Of a stretch of 64,000 nt of DNA, positions 32,301-47,500 are shown piece by piece (position 1 is the first letter of the stretch; each line of letters starts with the position of its first letter). A program made the position numbers and the translations under genes. Below the pieces are notes generated by a model that worked only from the letters and a program-made list of their open reading frames with translations, made no database searches and was not told the DNA's origin. Origin of the DNA: Sipunculus nudus (lineage: Eukaryota; Annelida; Sipuncula; Golfingiida; Sipunculidae). Location of the stretch: assembly GCA_026874595.1 (NCBI GenBank), contig CM049306.1:87679142-87743141 (forward strand), in the 5' to 3' direction.

Positions 32301-35300
32301 CAAACAAAAAAAAGAGGATTATAATGTTCTGTTTTGAATGTATATGGTACGGACATGATCATTGATATTCATGGTGGCCTGTTCGACTGATGTAATAATG
32401 CTGATTGCGTAAATTATCCTTGGCTGCCATGAACTTGCTGAAAAAACTTGTACCCTTGTATAAAACAGCAACCCTCTTGGCCAAATATTTTTAGGATAAA
32501 ATTTATTGTAATACACAGGTAAATACAGTATATCAGTGAAAGTGAATTTACCAATAGCCCATCCACCTTTCAGCAATGGTTGTGTTTCAGAAAATAAGAA
32601 TAATTTCCACAGTAATCATTTGTTTGCACACTTTATTATCATCTTTTTAAAAAATTTTATCAACTAACTCACCTCCCATTCCACAGTATCTCTAGTTCCA
32701 TCATTTGTGGTAAAGTTATTACCAGCACTTTCACTTCTAACGCAAAGAACAGTACTTTTTGCTGAACAAGTTACAACACAAGTACATGTGTACCTAAGTT
32801 GTTTTTTTTTTGACAATTATCAATTTTAGCTAGTTTTTCATTGGCTAATCAGACATCATGTCAGAGACATGGCATTTTCTTTCCGTTTGCGTTACCCTGA
32901 AGCCTGAAAGTAAATAAATCAGCACATTGCCACCTAATGGTGTGCATGTAAGTCAAATATGGCAGTTAGGCCTATGTCCAAGTGATCAGCTTATAAAAAA
33001 CTTACATTTTGATAACTTAAGATGGGATAAGCGTAGTTGCCTTTGTCTAAGAGGCATTATATGTCGTCACTGGTTACCTTTTGGTGAACAAATTATTAGA
33101 AATTATTTATTTGGCAGTCAGTATTGGACTTTTCTGCTCCAAATTTAATTTATTAACTTATTCTAATAAGGATAATATCTCTAAATTGAAAGTAAATATT
33201 TATTATTAGAAGTAATACTTTATTGATAAACATTTGTGTGTATGTTTTAAAATCTTCAAAGTAGCAAAAACTATGTTTCTCATGATATAACATCTGACAA
33301 AATATTTTATGGTATTATCACTAGTTGGTATACATAAAAGGATATAAAGAACATTATTCCCAGGCTTCTGATATAAAATTAAGGCCAAATGGTCCTGTAA
33401 TTTTAAATATAAAAAATACTTTACTTCTACACAGTTCCATTTTGATTATATATATTTGCTAGTTTTGATAAGGACTCTTTATACTAATAATATCCCATTC
33501 AGCTTAACCTTTGATACTTCTTTCAGTATAAAGCCAGTGTATGGAGCTCAACACCCACCTATTGAAACCCAACCTTCCAGGTAAGATCTGATTTCTATAA
33601 TTAACAATAATTATATCATACCATGCATTTGCTTAGTTCTACAGTGATAGACAAGTTAATGTTACAAATTAGATAGAAATAAAACAGCACTAATGCAGCC
33701 TGTCACAAGGATTTCATGTTTTCTTAATTCTACTCATTTGTGTTTTTCTTAGAAATTGTGAGATAAATGTCTGTAAGTATAATGGAGATGGATGGGTTTG
33801 GTTTAGGGTGAAGCATAAACAGATGCACTGTATATAAAGATGCTGTCAGTGTTTCAGTGTGTGGTAGAATGAACTTCAGGGACAAGGAATTCTTATCTAT
33901 CAAGGTAAACCTGTGGTTGGCCCAGACTATTTATAAGTTTACTAAGTTAGACCTTGATGAGGCCATCATAACCTGTGGAAATAAACTGAAGCATTAGTTC
34001 ATGATACCATGTGTTGCATGCCCTCGATACATAACCAAGGGAATCCATGGAATATTTAGGGACATTATACAACTATTTATCTGAGAAAATTGATGTCATA
34101 GTCACTTGATAATTGGTACATTTACCACTTTTTATCCTTTATATTCATCTTTTAAATAAGAGAGGAGCTCATGTTGTTGAATTATCTCAGTATTTTTTAT
34201 TACTTCAATGTAATTTTCCTGGGAAAAAATAGTGCAAATCTTGTTTTGATTCATATTAATAAGACCTCAAAGTATACATTTTTAACATGCTACTGTATTT
34301 CTCTAATGGTACATATATTGGTGATTTTTGTTCATCCTGTTATTCTGATATTTAAAAAGATGGACTTTCTAAAAATGCTTTATTTTAAATGCCCAGTAGG
34401 AGCAAGCCACCTTTAGGGTTAATAATAAAATACTCAGGAAAGAAATTTCAAGCAGGAAAGAAACACGGTTTTAAATAAACACTTTGGGATATTGACATTT
34501 AGTTTAACATAGTAAAAGGTGAACTTAACTCATGAATTTTTTTTTTCAGAACTCTAGTCCATTTTGAGTGTACTGTATAGTATAGTATTAGCCATTTGCT
34601 CAATGGAATTGTTGTATATTCGTAATAAAACCTGAAACCCAAAACCATTCAGCCTTTAAATACTACAAAAATATCCTGATATTAGCAACACATATGTGAA
34701 ATTTTCTGTTATTAGCAATAAAAATTTCCTGAATTCTTAAAGCTTTCTGTAAAATTTAATTGTATTGGCCATTTTTAAATTCAGTTAACAGAAGTCTCTG
34801 CATATTTTCAATATTGGCCCTGTCAATTAACAGTTGCTATTATTAAGTGGAACCCACTATTTCATAAACTAAATCAGCTTTGTGTCACTCAAAAAAACCA
34901 GCTGATATGACCAGGTAATGCCCAATTTAGATTTTCCGTATGCTCATTGGCTGGAGTCCTTCCTCACAGTCATTTCCTCAGATAAGGCTATTCATCAAAA
35001 TATTACTCCTATAAAAATTGAATTTTGCCTTGGAATATTTTATTTTTTATATTCCTTTTTCATTCAGTACACAGTATGGTACACCAAAGAAACAGCTGAA
35101 TGCAAAGCAGAAGGATTCCTTCCAGGACTTCCAGGCAAACACTAAAGATGCCTGGGATGACGGAGATGACGAACTTATACTCATGGCCAACCTGAAAATG
35201 TCACTGAAAGACATCCAGTCCACAGCACAGCAGGTATGTACACACAAACACACAGAGACACATTGCCAACCTGAAAATGTCACTCAAGGATATTCAGTCC

Positions 35301-35469
35301 ATGGTATAGCAGCAACAAATATATATATAATTGTACACATATACATTTAGATTCATGGCCAACCTGCCGCACAGCTGCCAAGCATACACACACACTTATG
35401 CCCCAAATTTCATTGAAACACACATGGTCTCACAAGCCATACCTGAAAGTATCCCTCTTAGACACCCAG

Positions 35470-35554
<85 letters not shown>

Positions 35555-38500
35555 GAGGGCCATCTTACCGAAAGTGTCAGGGGACAAGCTACACTTTCGG
35601 AAAACAAATTTTCAGAAATCAGTTATATATACTATATAATAGAGCAGCTACATGGGCATACACTAATTGCTGCTTTTCAGTCCATTAACTAATGTACATA
35701 TCGTTGATATGGAACACACCATTTTAGCTAATGTCATATAAAAGAAGTTCCATGTGTAAACTTGATATTTGTAGCCGCCAAAACCAAAGTTTTGCGGATA
35801 CTATGTATTGACTGGTTACACTGCCGCCCACACGTTAGTTTCCAGAGAACTCCTCTGATCTTTCCGAAACCCAGCATAGTTATTGACTCACCCATGTAGT
35901 TGTGCCTAACAAAAACTGTTGGCGCCACCTGCAGTCCTTATTGTGCAGTATGAATCTGGGTGTCTTTGAAAACAACCCATATATCAGGGGTGGTTCAATG
36001 TTTCAAACTGAAATTTTGCATTTCCATAGATCTTGTATTTCATCATCTCGTACTTAAGACTGGTAGTGCACCTAAAATGATTTTTGCGTGGTGTCCATCC
36101 ATTGGTTTGCCATCTGTTTGCGATAGTGAAAGGTTCAACATAATGGCATGAAAATTGTGCATGTCCATAGACCTTTTGATACCTCCGTCTCTTATTAAAG
36201 ACTGGTGGTGCCATCTGCAATCATTAGCTCAGCTGACTGAAAGTCATCTGAGCTATAGCGATCACTCTTTGTCCGTCGTCCGTCTGTCTGTCCGTCTGTC
36301 CGTCTGTCTGTCCGTTAACCAGGCACAAATCGTAACCACTAGAACTGGAATCTTCTTACTTGACATCCTGGGAGGTCCATGAAAAATCTCTTTGGAAACC
36401 AGAAATTAGGTCTCTGTTACCCGTATCCTTCGAGCTATGGGGCCCAAAACTACCCCCCCAGAAAAGTAAAAAATTTCAAACAAAAACTTCAATATCTCAT
36501 TAAATACTTGACTGATGGTCATGATTTTTGGCATACATATTGATCATGAGATGTTCCATCACTTCCTGCAGACTGGTGGCACCACCTGTATTGTTTGATT
36601 TTTACGATTTTTTCCTCTATTTTTGAGACCTTTAAGGATGCTGTCATCTGTTAACGTGGCACAAATCATAACAACTGGACCTAGAATCTTCACTCTCGAC
36701 ACACTGAGAGACCTATGAAAAGTCTCCATGGAAACCAAAATTAGGTCTCTGTTACCCATATTCTTCGAGCTATGGAGCCCTAAAGTACCCCCAAGAAATG
36801 CAAAAATTTCATACAAAAACTTCAATATCTCATTAACTACTTGAATGATGGTCATGATTTGTGGCATAACTATTGATCATGAGATGTGTCATCTGTTCCT
36901 GCAGACTGGTGGCGCCACCTGTATTGTTCGATTTTTTACAATTTTTTCCTCTATTTTTGAGACCTTTAAAGATGCTGTCATCTGTTAGCATGGCACAAAT
37001 AGTAACAACTGGACCTAGAATCTTAATTCTCAACACACTAGAAGACCTATGAAAAGTCTCCATGGAAATCAGAAATTAGGTCTCTGTTACCCATATCCTT
37101 CGAGCTATAGGGCCCCAAAGTACCCCCCCAGAGTAGTCAAAAATTTCATACAAAAACTTCAATATCTCAATAACTACATCACTGATGGTCATGATTGTTG
37201 GCATACATATTGATTATGAGATGTTCCATCAGTTCCTGCAGATTGGTGGCGCCACCTATGTTATCTATCAAGAGGGTACAAATTGCAACAACTGGACCTA
37301 GAAACTTCATTCTTGTCATGCAAGGAGGCCCATGAAGAGTGCCTGTGGAAACTTGAAATTAGGTCTCTGTTACCCATATCCTTCAAGCTATAGGACTCTG
37401 AAGTATCCCTCAGAATAATGGACAATTTGATACAAAAGCTGAAGTATCTGAACAACTAATACGGAGATCATCATGATTCTTTGCATGGATATTGACCATT
37501 AAGTGTTTTTAGCTTAGCTGACTGTAAGTCATCTGAAGTATCCCTCAGAATAATGGACAATTTGATACAAAGGCTCAAGTATCTAAACAACTATTGCAGT
37601 GATCACCTAATTCTTTGCATGGATATTGATCATGGAATGTGTCATCAGTTTCTGCAGTATGGTGGCGCCACCTGTATTTTTTTTATTTTTACGAATTTTT
37701 TTCTCTGTTTTTGAGACCTCATAAGATGTGGTCATCTGTTAACATGGCACAAATCGTAACAACTGGACCTAGAATCTTCTCTCTTGACATGCTGAGAGGC
37801 CCATGAAAAGTTTCCTTAAAAACTTGAAATTAGGTCTCTGTTACCCATAACCTCTGAGCTATGGGGCTCCGAAGTACCCCCCAGAATAATGGAAAATTTG
37901 ATACAAAAGCTCAAGTATCTGAACAATTATTATATTGATCACCATGATTCTTTGCATGGATATTGATCATGAAATGTTTCATCAGTTTCTGCATTCTGGT
38001 GGCGCCACCTGTATTTTTTTCAATTTTTAGCTCAGCTGACTGAAAGTCATCTGAGCTGTAGGGATCACCTTTTGTCCGTCGTCTGTCCGGCCATCCAGGC
38101 GTCTGTCTGTTAACAGGGCACAGATCGTAACCGCTAGATCAGGAATCTTCTTACTTGAAATCCTGGGAGGTCTATGGAAATTCTCCTTGTAAACCTGAAA
38201 TTAGGTCACTGTGACCTATATTCTTCGAGCTATGGGGTTCTGAAGTACCCCCCAGAATAATGCAAAATTTAATACAAAAGCTCAAGTATCTGAACAACTA
38301 ATGCATTAATCACCATGATTCTTTGCATGGATATTGATCATGGAGTGTTTCATCAATTTCTGGAGATTGGTGGCGCCACCTATATTTTTTTTATTTTTTA
38401 CGATTTTTTTTATCTACTTTTGTGATCTTTAAACATTTGGTCATCTGTAAACAGGGCACAAATCATAATGACTGGACCTAGAATCTTCTGTCCTCACCTC

Positions 38501-41500
38501 CAGGGAAGCCCATAAAAGGTCTACATGGAAACCCGAAATAAGGTCCCTGTTACCCATATTCTGTGAGCTATGGGGCTCTGAAGTACCCCCCAGAATAAAG
38601 ATTTGGTCATATATTAACAGGGCACAAATTATAATGACTGGACCTAGAATCTTCTGTCCTCACCTCCAAGGAAGCCCATAAAAGGTCTACATGGAAACCC
38701 AAAATAAGGTCCCTGTTACCCATATCCTTCATGCTCTGGGGCTCCCCAGAATAAAGATTTGGTCATCTGTTAACAGAGCACAAATTATAATGACTTGACC
38801 TAGAATCTCCTTTCTTGATATGCTGGGAGGCCCCTGAAAAGTCTCCTTGTGCACCTGAAATTACATCTCTGTTACCCATATCCTTCATCCTATGCGGCTT
38901 TGAAGTACCCCCCAGAATAAACATTTGGATTTGTTAACAGGGCAATAATCATAATAACTGGACCTAGAATTTTATTGTTTGACATGCTGGGAGACCCCTG
39001 AAAAGTCATCTTGTAAACCTTGAAAATAGGTGTCTGTTACCCATATCCTTCATGCTACAGAGCTCCATAGTACCCCAATGAATATTGGATGATTTTATAC
39101 AAAAGGTCAAGTTTGGAAAAAGTATTTCATTCAAATCTGACATTCAGATGATAAAATTACTTTTGTCAATGTCTTCCTGGTCAGCTGAGCGTCATGACCC
39201 CTGGGTCACTTGTTTTCATTTGGCAATCATGTGTGCATTTGCTTTATATGAAAATTGCTCATTTCTCAGGAGTGGTTCAATGTGTGGGTCTGAAATTTGG
39301 CATGTACATCCATCATGGAGAGTCTTCTCAGAGACCAGACAGGTGGTGCCACATACCTAACCATTTGCATAGTATAAACTAATGCCCTTTTCTCAGGAGT
39401 GAATTTCCCTATTGGCCTGAAATTGTGCATGCCCATAGATCTTTGATACCTTCATCTCGTATTTAAGACTGGTGGGGCAATCTGGAATTGTTTTTGTGTT
39501 ACGTCCACCAGTATGTTTGCTTTAGGGGAAAATTGCTCATATCTCAGGAGTGGTTCAATGTATGGGTCTGAAATTTGGCTTGTACATCCATCTTGGAGAG
39601 TTTTCTCATAGACCATACAGGTGGGTCCACCATGTGTTTGCCTTAGGTGAAGATTGCTCATATCTCAGGAGTATAGTTCAATGTATTGGTCTGAAATATG
39701 GCATGTCCATCCATCTTGGAGAATTTTCTTATAGACCAGACATTTGGCCCCACCTACCTTCCCATTTTCTTTGAATAAATTAATGCTGTTTTCTCAGGTG
39801 TGATTTGACTTATTGGCTTGAATTCATGCATGTCCATAGATCTTAGATACCTCCATCTCGATTCAGGACTGGTGGCACCATCTGCAATTGTATTTTTTGC
39901 ATGGCCTCTATAGGTCTGTTTGCTTTGGGTAATATTACTCATATCTGAGGAGTGGCTGGATGTATCAGCCTGAAATTTTGGCATGTTTATCCATCTTGTA
40001 AACTTCTGTTGTAGACCAGACAGGTGGCACCACCTACTGTTCTGTTTTCATCAATCTGTAGGTCTGTTTTTGGTGAAAATTGCACATATATGAGGAGTTT
40101 AATTGGCATCACTGATGCCACAAATTTGGAGTCATGTCATATCAGGAACATTCCATGCCTTATTTTACCCATGCCTCTGTGATATGATGAATAGTACATA
40201 TATTTGCTTGTTGACTACCCGTTTTCTAGTTTATTATGAATTTATTTATGGAATATAAAGTGTGAGTAATATCACACTTCAGGTGATAAACAACCACAGT
40301 AAACAAAGGGAGAAAACAGACTCATCAGGTGATGGAACATTACAAGAACAAAGCGATGATGAGGAAGGTGCAACTCTCAGGGTGCCACAAGGTGGCAGCA
40401 CAGGTAAATTAATAGGTCCCAAGATGTTCTTTCTTTTATTGTGATATACATATAAGGTATGTAAGACTAAGATTGACACATCTGCTCTTTTTAGAATATC
40501 AGTGTTGTTTTTCATAATATGGTTTTCCTCATTTTTTTTTAAATATTCTTTGTTGTTTTTTAAACCATTGATATATAAGTAATATAACTTTTAACAGCAA
40601 TTAGCTGAGCAGTTGTTTAAAAATATTTAAGCACAGTCAGAATCCCCATTTTCAACTTTTAATATGTTTTAGAGAAATTTATTGAGTGGTAAATTTGATT
40701 TTTAAACTTTCAATGAAAGGGTAGCTAGAAAAATAGTTGTATAACTATTCAAATAATGAAAAAAGTTCTGTGTACCTTGTTCTGTCCTGATTATACTTGG
40801 ACATAACCATCATGCTGTTTTGTTCATTAAAGGTAGAACCCGTTCCCCTTCGAGTTTGGGAGTGCCAGGCCCCGGGGTAGGGGTCAGGTTAGCTAACAGT
40901 TGGACCATGCCAAAGCCAGTGCCAATCAGAGTACCCAACGGAGCTGTCCCTGACAGAGAGGCCTCCAAAATGGAAAAAATCAAATCTCTCATGGAATTAC
41001 CTACAGTTGACCTGGGTATGTCAATTTAATTTTGCCTTTATGTAAATCAAGATAGACTAACATTCTTTTTGACCAACAGGTGGCCATTTATGGCTATATT
41101 TTTATAAATTGGCATATCATTAATAAAATCATTTATCGAGAAAATGGTTTATATTTTTACACCTATGTCCTAGTGTCAGTGGTCAAGGTCATTGGTCACA
41201 TGCAACAATGTATTTAAAATGTGATTATTGCTTATTCATGGAAAAATATTATTAAAAAATAAAACTGTGGAAGTGAAAGTGACAAAACATGTGAAATGCC
41301 ACATCACCTGACCACAAGGATTAGTTGAATCCATGAGGTAGTAGGATGTAAATTTGCTTTTTATCATAAATTTTGTATCTCCTATTTGGCCTATAGACCC
41401 CTTTCAATTAAGTGTCAAATTCTGTGATAATCATTTAGTTAGAGGGACCAATCATCCATTATCAGTGGGCACTGGGCACCCCTTGGTTGAACAAACTGTG

Positions 41501-44500
41501 GCCTTTTCACTCTGGGAATGCAGTTTCAGCTTGTCACCAGGTGTTTTTGTGGAGAGAATAACTGCATTTTTGTTTCAACAACTTTATAAGACCACTTGAA
41601 ATATCATTGTATTGATCTGTGTATTGTCTGTGAAGATGAAAAATTGATTACAAATTGATCACTTCACCTGTCAGTTGTTGCCATGGTGCTTTTTCTGTTA
41701 TAAATCTCTCCATCCTTTTTCAGTTTGTTCATTGCTTTACTCAGTAGTTACTGGACAGATTTTTTCTGACAGTTTGCACTCTTGTTTTAGGCAGGACTGG
41801 CAGCATAATTTATTAGGTATTATCACCTTTAAAATTGAGCTTATAGAAATATTCAAGGCTGTTATGCCTACTTGCCATGATCAATCAAAGTAAATGTTTG
41901 CACATCCCTACATATGCCCATGTTATTTATTTAAATTTGCAGATAGTATACCAAACTAGACAGTACCTTCTATTTGAGACCAAAGATATTCATGGTATAA
42001 TCAGAGTCATGTTTAGGATACTTTTACATAGTATTAGAATGGCTGATTTGTGATGATAGCAGCTCATGTAAACAAGCATACCCCATTTGCAATAATTTGA
42101 AGAATCTGAAGAATTCTGTTCTCCCAATCAGCATACAGTGAGCTAGGACATTTGATACAAGAAATAGAAATAGAAATCAAAGAATAGAATGAAATAGAAG
42201 TAAACAAAGCCTACTGCTCAAAGAAAATAAAATGATCTGCAGAAAGTCAAATCTTACTTTCCTGTGATTGGATGCATATGTACCTATGAAAACTACCATC
42301 AAACAAGTACTGCAAGACTGATAATGGAGCTCTGTTTGATATTTGCATGTTGCTTTTTATTTAATAAGTTATACACCTGTTTACAGATGAACTTCGGAAG
42401 GCAAGCTGGTCAGGCATCCCGTATGCAGTCCGACCCACAGCATGGAAGCTGCTCTCAGTGAGTGTCACTATTACCTTTTTGTTTTCTAAAGCTCAGTGCA
42501 GTGTTTACTATCATAACATATAAATGTTACCCAATCTGTTGAATGCTCACTACAGGATGAAAAAGCAGTTTGTATATAAATGGTTGATGATTGTATGCTC
42601 ATGTTACAGTGGAGGTATTGATAATCTATAAACACCTATGCTAGAGAACTTGAAGGAAAGCATAATGACTGAAATATGGTCTCAGTGTTCTTAGTATTAC
42701 CAGCCCACATTATATTTATTTGTCATAATATTTCCATTCTATAAATTATATGGTACACTATCAACAGCCTAGTTTATTATGTTTAGTATGTTCAGGATCA
42801 CTTCTTCAGGACAGTACATAAACTTTAAGCTTGGTTAGATGTTTCCAAAACACAGTTCTAGGTCATAAGATATTCAAGTTATTGGAGAGATGTAATATTA
42901 TAGATTTAGGAAATGCTGTGGGCTTAAAATATCTAATAAATTCTTGGTTTTCCAGTGGTGTCAGATCAATAAAAAAACATAGATTATCTTTCATTTAAAA
43001 TATTTAACATTCTTATAAGCACATTATTGTTAAGTAAAATGCATAAATTTTAGATTTAGGTTAATGAACATTAAATTTTAAATCAAAAGAAAAGTGTTTC
43101 TGCAAAGTTTTTGAACATTAATGGTTATCATTTTAGGCATTATGTAGAATCCTGTTTAAATACCTTTACAAATATCAATTAATGGCATGTCATAGTTATA
43201 GCATGCCAGCATAAAGGAGAATTGTGTAATTATGCACTTTTCATTTTAGGGTTACATCCCACCCAGCCAAGACAGGCGGCAGTTGACACTTGAAAGAAAG
43301 AGGAAAGAATACTATAATTTTATTGAACAGTATTTTGATACACGGCATCAAGAGCATCATAAAGACACATTTAGACAGGTAAACGTCACATTAAACACCA
43401 TTATGTCAATGTCTGATTTGTTAATTTGATTTTTAGCTCTCAGCCCTCTTGCTAATGGGCTATTGTCGTCATCCAAGCTGTCCATCCATCTGTCCATCTG
43501 GCAGTCCATTCAGCCAGCATCCATTAACTTTTAACCATGTTAGCAGGATATCTCAAAAAGGATTCACTGCTTTTTATTTATTTTATTAAATTTTATTTCT
43601 TCAGTGCAAATGTATATTAACAAAGTCTCAGTCAAGTACAAAGATAGGTGACCTTGACTGATTTTTCAACTATACATTGCTAATTATAGAAAAAAACTTT
43701 GAAACTTATTTCTCAGAAACCATTAGGTGGATTGTTATCAAACATGCTATGGTCATTGGCCTGATGATCTGTAACTGCTGCATGAGTTTGTGGGTGCCAC
43801 TTCCAATTTCTTATTTTTGAAATAATTTTAATTGGCTTCTTCATTGTTGCCCTTGTAAATGTCACTCACATGTCTTGAGCTAAATTTAGTCAGTGGATTG
43901 TTCTGTTGCAACTGAAAATTGTTATACTGTAAAACTATGAAAAACAAAATCACAACTTCAAAAATTCTCCTTGCAATTTACCGACACATGATTTATTATA
44001 TTTATGATTTCAGATACACATTGATATACCAAGAATGAATCCATTAATACCATTATTTCAACAAAGAACTGTGCAAGAGGTTTGTGTACAATAGTAATGT
44101 ATTTCACAAGTGTATACCTACCTTTCTGTGTTTGATTAAATGTTCACTTTTATAGAAATACATTTGAACTTTGACTCAATTTGCTGTCTGCTAGTTTTAA
44201 TGATAAAATGTGCTTTTTTTTTCTTTGAACAAGGTTGCTTTAATGAACAAGTGGAGTACACAAATGACAAATTAGCTTGCAATCAAATATTTAGGTATAG
44301 GTTGCTTTAATGAACAAGTGGAGTACACAAATGACAAATTAGCTTGCAATCAAATATTTAGATATAGGTTGCTTTAATGAACAAGTGGAGTACACAAATG
44401 ACAAATTAGCTTACAATCAAATATTTAGGGTCAGCTAATGCATAATACATAACACTAATTTTTAAAAATGACTTTTTTTATACATTTCATAACTGGGACC

Positions 44501-47500
44501 TTTCTTTGTTTGATTTCTCATTAGTTTAGTGCTATATTGCTTATTAATATTTGTGGTTGCAGATATTTGAGCGGATCTTGTATATTTGGGCAATTAGGCA
44601 TCCTGCAAGTGGCTATGTGCAAGGAATCAATGACCTGGTCACACCTTTCTTCATTGTGTTTCTCTCAGAACATATAGAAGATGGTATGTAATGTTGTCAT
44701 ACCATTTTCATGTCTAATTATATGTATTACTTAAAACAAAGTTTCATGTACATAGGAATCTGTTCATTAAGATAGATCTTAACTTTATTAATATATATTA
44801 AGATATATTAAAGGTTAATCAAAAGTATTCACAAATTTTTAGCTCAGCTGACTATAAGTCATCTGAGCTATAGTCGTGGTCCATTGTCCCTCGTCCATCT
44901 GTCTGTCCGTCCGTCCGTCTGTTGTGCCGTCCGTCTGTCTGTCCGTCCGTTCGTCCGTCCGTCCGTAGATGTGGCACGTTTTGAAACCGTAAGACCTAGG
45001 AATCCAAAATTCGGCATAATGTTAGATGTCCCTAGGATCTCCTACCAAGCCGAAAACTGGGTCTTTGCCACTTCGTTCCTTTGAGAAATTAAGGAAAAAC
45101 CTCAATTTTTTATTAAAAACCTATTTTCACACTTCAGGACGGCCTCATATCAAAACCACTCATCGGTTTTTCCTTATATTTACCATAAATATTCCTCTAT
45201 ATATTTCCTATGTACATGCCAGAAATTATGTCTGTATTATATAATTTTAAAAGGTTATGGGCCCAAACATAATGCATTTTGTAAAAAATCAGGAAAGATA
45301 TTTGTTCACTTAACACAAAACATGTAAAAGCTATGGACTTTTTTTTCCAGTAATATAACTTTAATTTATCAAAATTAAATTGTATACCCAAAATTAGATC
45401 AAAATCTTTAAATTTTTTAAAAATATTAACAAAAATAAAAAATTGGTACCTTAAATTTTGCCCAACTTTGACTGTGGCACTTTTTTTTTCTGAAAGTACT
45501 GTGGATTTAATTTTCACAGCATGTTTTTGTTAGAATTTTGTCTGTTAACACCAAAAATTTGAAAAAAGTTTATCAAAAACTGTAGATTTTATTTAAGTTT
45601 TCAAGCACCATGTATTATATTGTTTACATCTTGCAAGAAATCAGCTCCCCAGCTTCAGCTCTCAGTTCCTAAAATTTGGTATACAATTAGATGTTTCCAA
45701 AATCACCTACCATGCCAAGAATTTGGTCACTAGGACTTAATACCTTCGAGATATTAATGAAAAACTTCATTTTTCCATTAAAAACCCATTGTTACACTTT
45801 AAGACTGCCTAATATCAAAACCACTGATCTGACTGTAATCATATATAATATACATATTTTTCTATACATTCTCTATGCACATGCCAAAAATGATGTCAGT
45901 ATTGCGTAATTGTTTTAAGTTATGGGCCCAAACATAATGCACTTTGTAAAAAATCAAGAAATATATTTACTCCCTTATCAAGGGGATTGCTGAGGCTAGA
46001 GATTTTTTGTCAGGGATGTAACATTATTTAATCAAGATTCAATTGAATACCCAAAATTAGTTCTGAATTTTTCAAATTTTATAAGTTATTAGTATAAATA
46101 TAAAATTAGTACCTTAAATTTTGCCCAACTTTGACCATGGCACGTTTGTTTCCTGTGAGCACTGTTGATATAATTTTCATATCATACACACATAAGGATT
46201 TCAGCTTTGTAGTTTAGAAAGCTGACAGAAATTGGCCAAAAATTGTAGCTTTTATTAATGTTTTTATGATACCATGTCAGACCTTGGCTCTCTCCAGCTC
46301 CTCTTGAGTCACCTGTATGTTGACCTTGTTGAACTTTCAGCAAATTATGCACGCTTGACGTGAGGCATACACTGGGGCAGCCAGGCAGCTTATGGCCAGC
46401 CACAGTTGATCCAGGTGTCCAACCCAACTCATCTAGTAGTTTTAACTAACAACATAACAATAAACAATAAATTAATAAATTTTTATTGGTTTTTAATAAC
46501 AAATTAAAGAAAAATCGAAAAGGAATTTGTTAGTTAATAATAACAGGAAATTAACTTGCAGTTACTGATGATATAAGAGTCTTGTATCGATTGATAGAAT
46601 GTCACGTATTCCAAATAACACCATGCAGTCACCTATGGTATTTTTCAGTTCAATTTTAATGATAAAAAAATAAATCATATTATTCATTACTAATCATTAT
46701 GGATCATATGAAGGAAATTAATGATAGACAAAGATGTAGTTGATAATATTAATCAAGATTCCTGCTGTGTCTAGTGTGTACATTGATGTGAAATTAGTCC
46801 AAAATGAATATATTTCATTTATTTTTTTTATATGAATAAAAGCCATAAAACCAGGTACTTATGATCATTATTTAAATGTGTGAATTTTGTATATTCTGGA
46901 TTCTCAACATCATTTTTTGGTGAAAACTGAATAAATACCAGACATTGTGCGAATACTTTGCAAATGTATTTGAATATGAATATGAATATGTACTCCATTA
47001 TTAAATTTCTTGCATAAAAATGGGAATTCAGGTAAAAATGAAATTATATGAATACCAGTGCAAATACTTTCAAAATGTATTCATGAATGCATTCATGAAT
47101 ATATTCTTTGATATTATTTTGATAATCATTTCAGTTGTATTTTATTTTAAAAAGTCATATGATTCTCTTGTTATTTTAAATAAAAATTATATTTGGGACA
47201 ATTTGTAATTATTTTTAATAAATAGTTAAACTCTTATATTATATGTTCTGCTTATAGGTTATATGGCATAGTCAAAATCTGTGTGACAATAGCACTCCAT
47301 TTGTTAATAAAATAAATGTAATCAATCCTCTTCCCTATCTCCAAAGATACTATCAAAATCATACATAAGCTAAACACCCACAACTCACAATACAGCTTAT
47401 ATTTATTTCCACACAAAACAAACATGTGCCTCATTTCTAAATCATATTTTTTTATCATATATAACAGCAGAGCGCCGTGACCCATGGGTCCCTTGTTTTC

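Larger units (their letters stand above)
18608..33526 (+). other. TBC1D22 intron 1 (14.9 kb)
   Basis: Contains the 8.16-kb TIR element (18989-27149) with nested families, a subfamily-B repeat (28771-30666), GC-rich hairpins (27393-27470) and a tRNA-like sequence. Segments 27650-28770 and 30667-33526 are AT-rich with no recognisable gene. Part of 31018-31180 resembles 1215-1380. Confidence 0.75.
35234..40282 (+). other. TBC1D22 intron 3 (5.0 kb)
   Basis: Holds the exon-3 near-copy, a TA/CA microsatellite and a large Helitron-like copy that itself contains subfamily-B repeats. Confidence 0.8.
40404..43249 (+). other. TBC1D22 introns 4-6
   Basis: Introns 40404-40832, 41016-42386 and 42458-43249. 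AT-rich; no repeat family or additional exon recognised. Confidence 0.7.

Noticed and set aside
40279-41029. Minus-strand frames opposite TBC1D22 exons 4 and 5
   Set aside because: Shadows of the real plus-strand exons, which continue in phase into the neighbouring exons.
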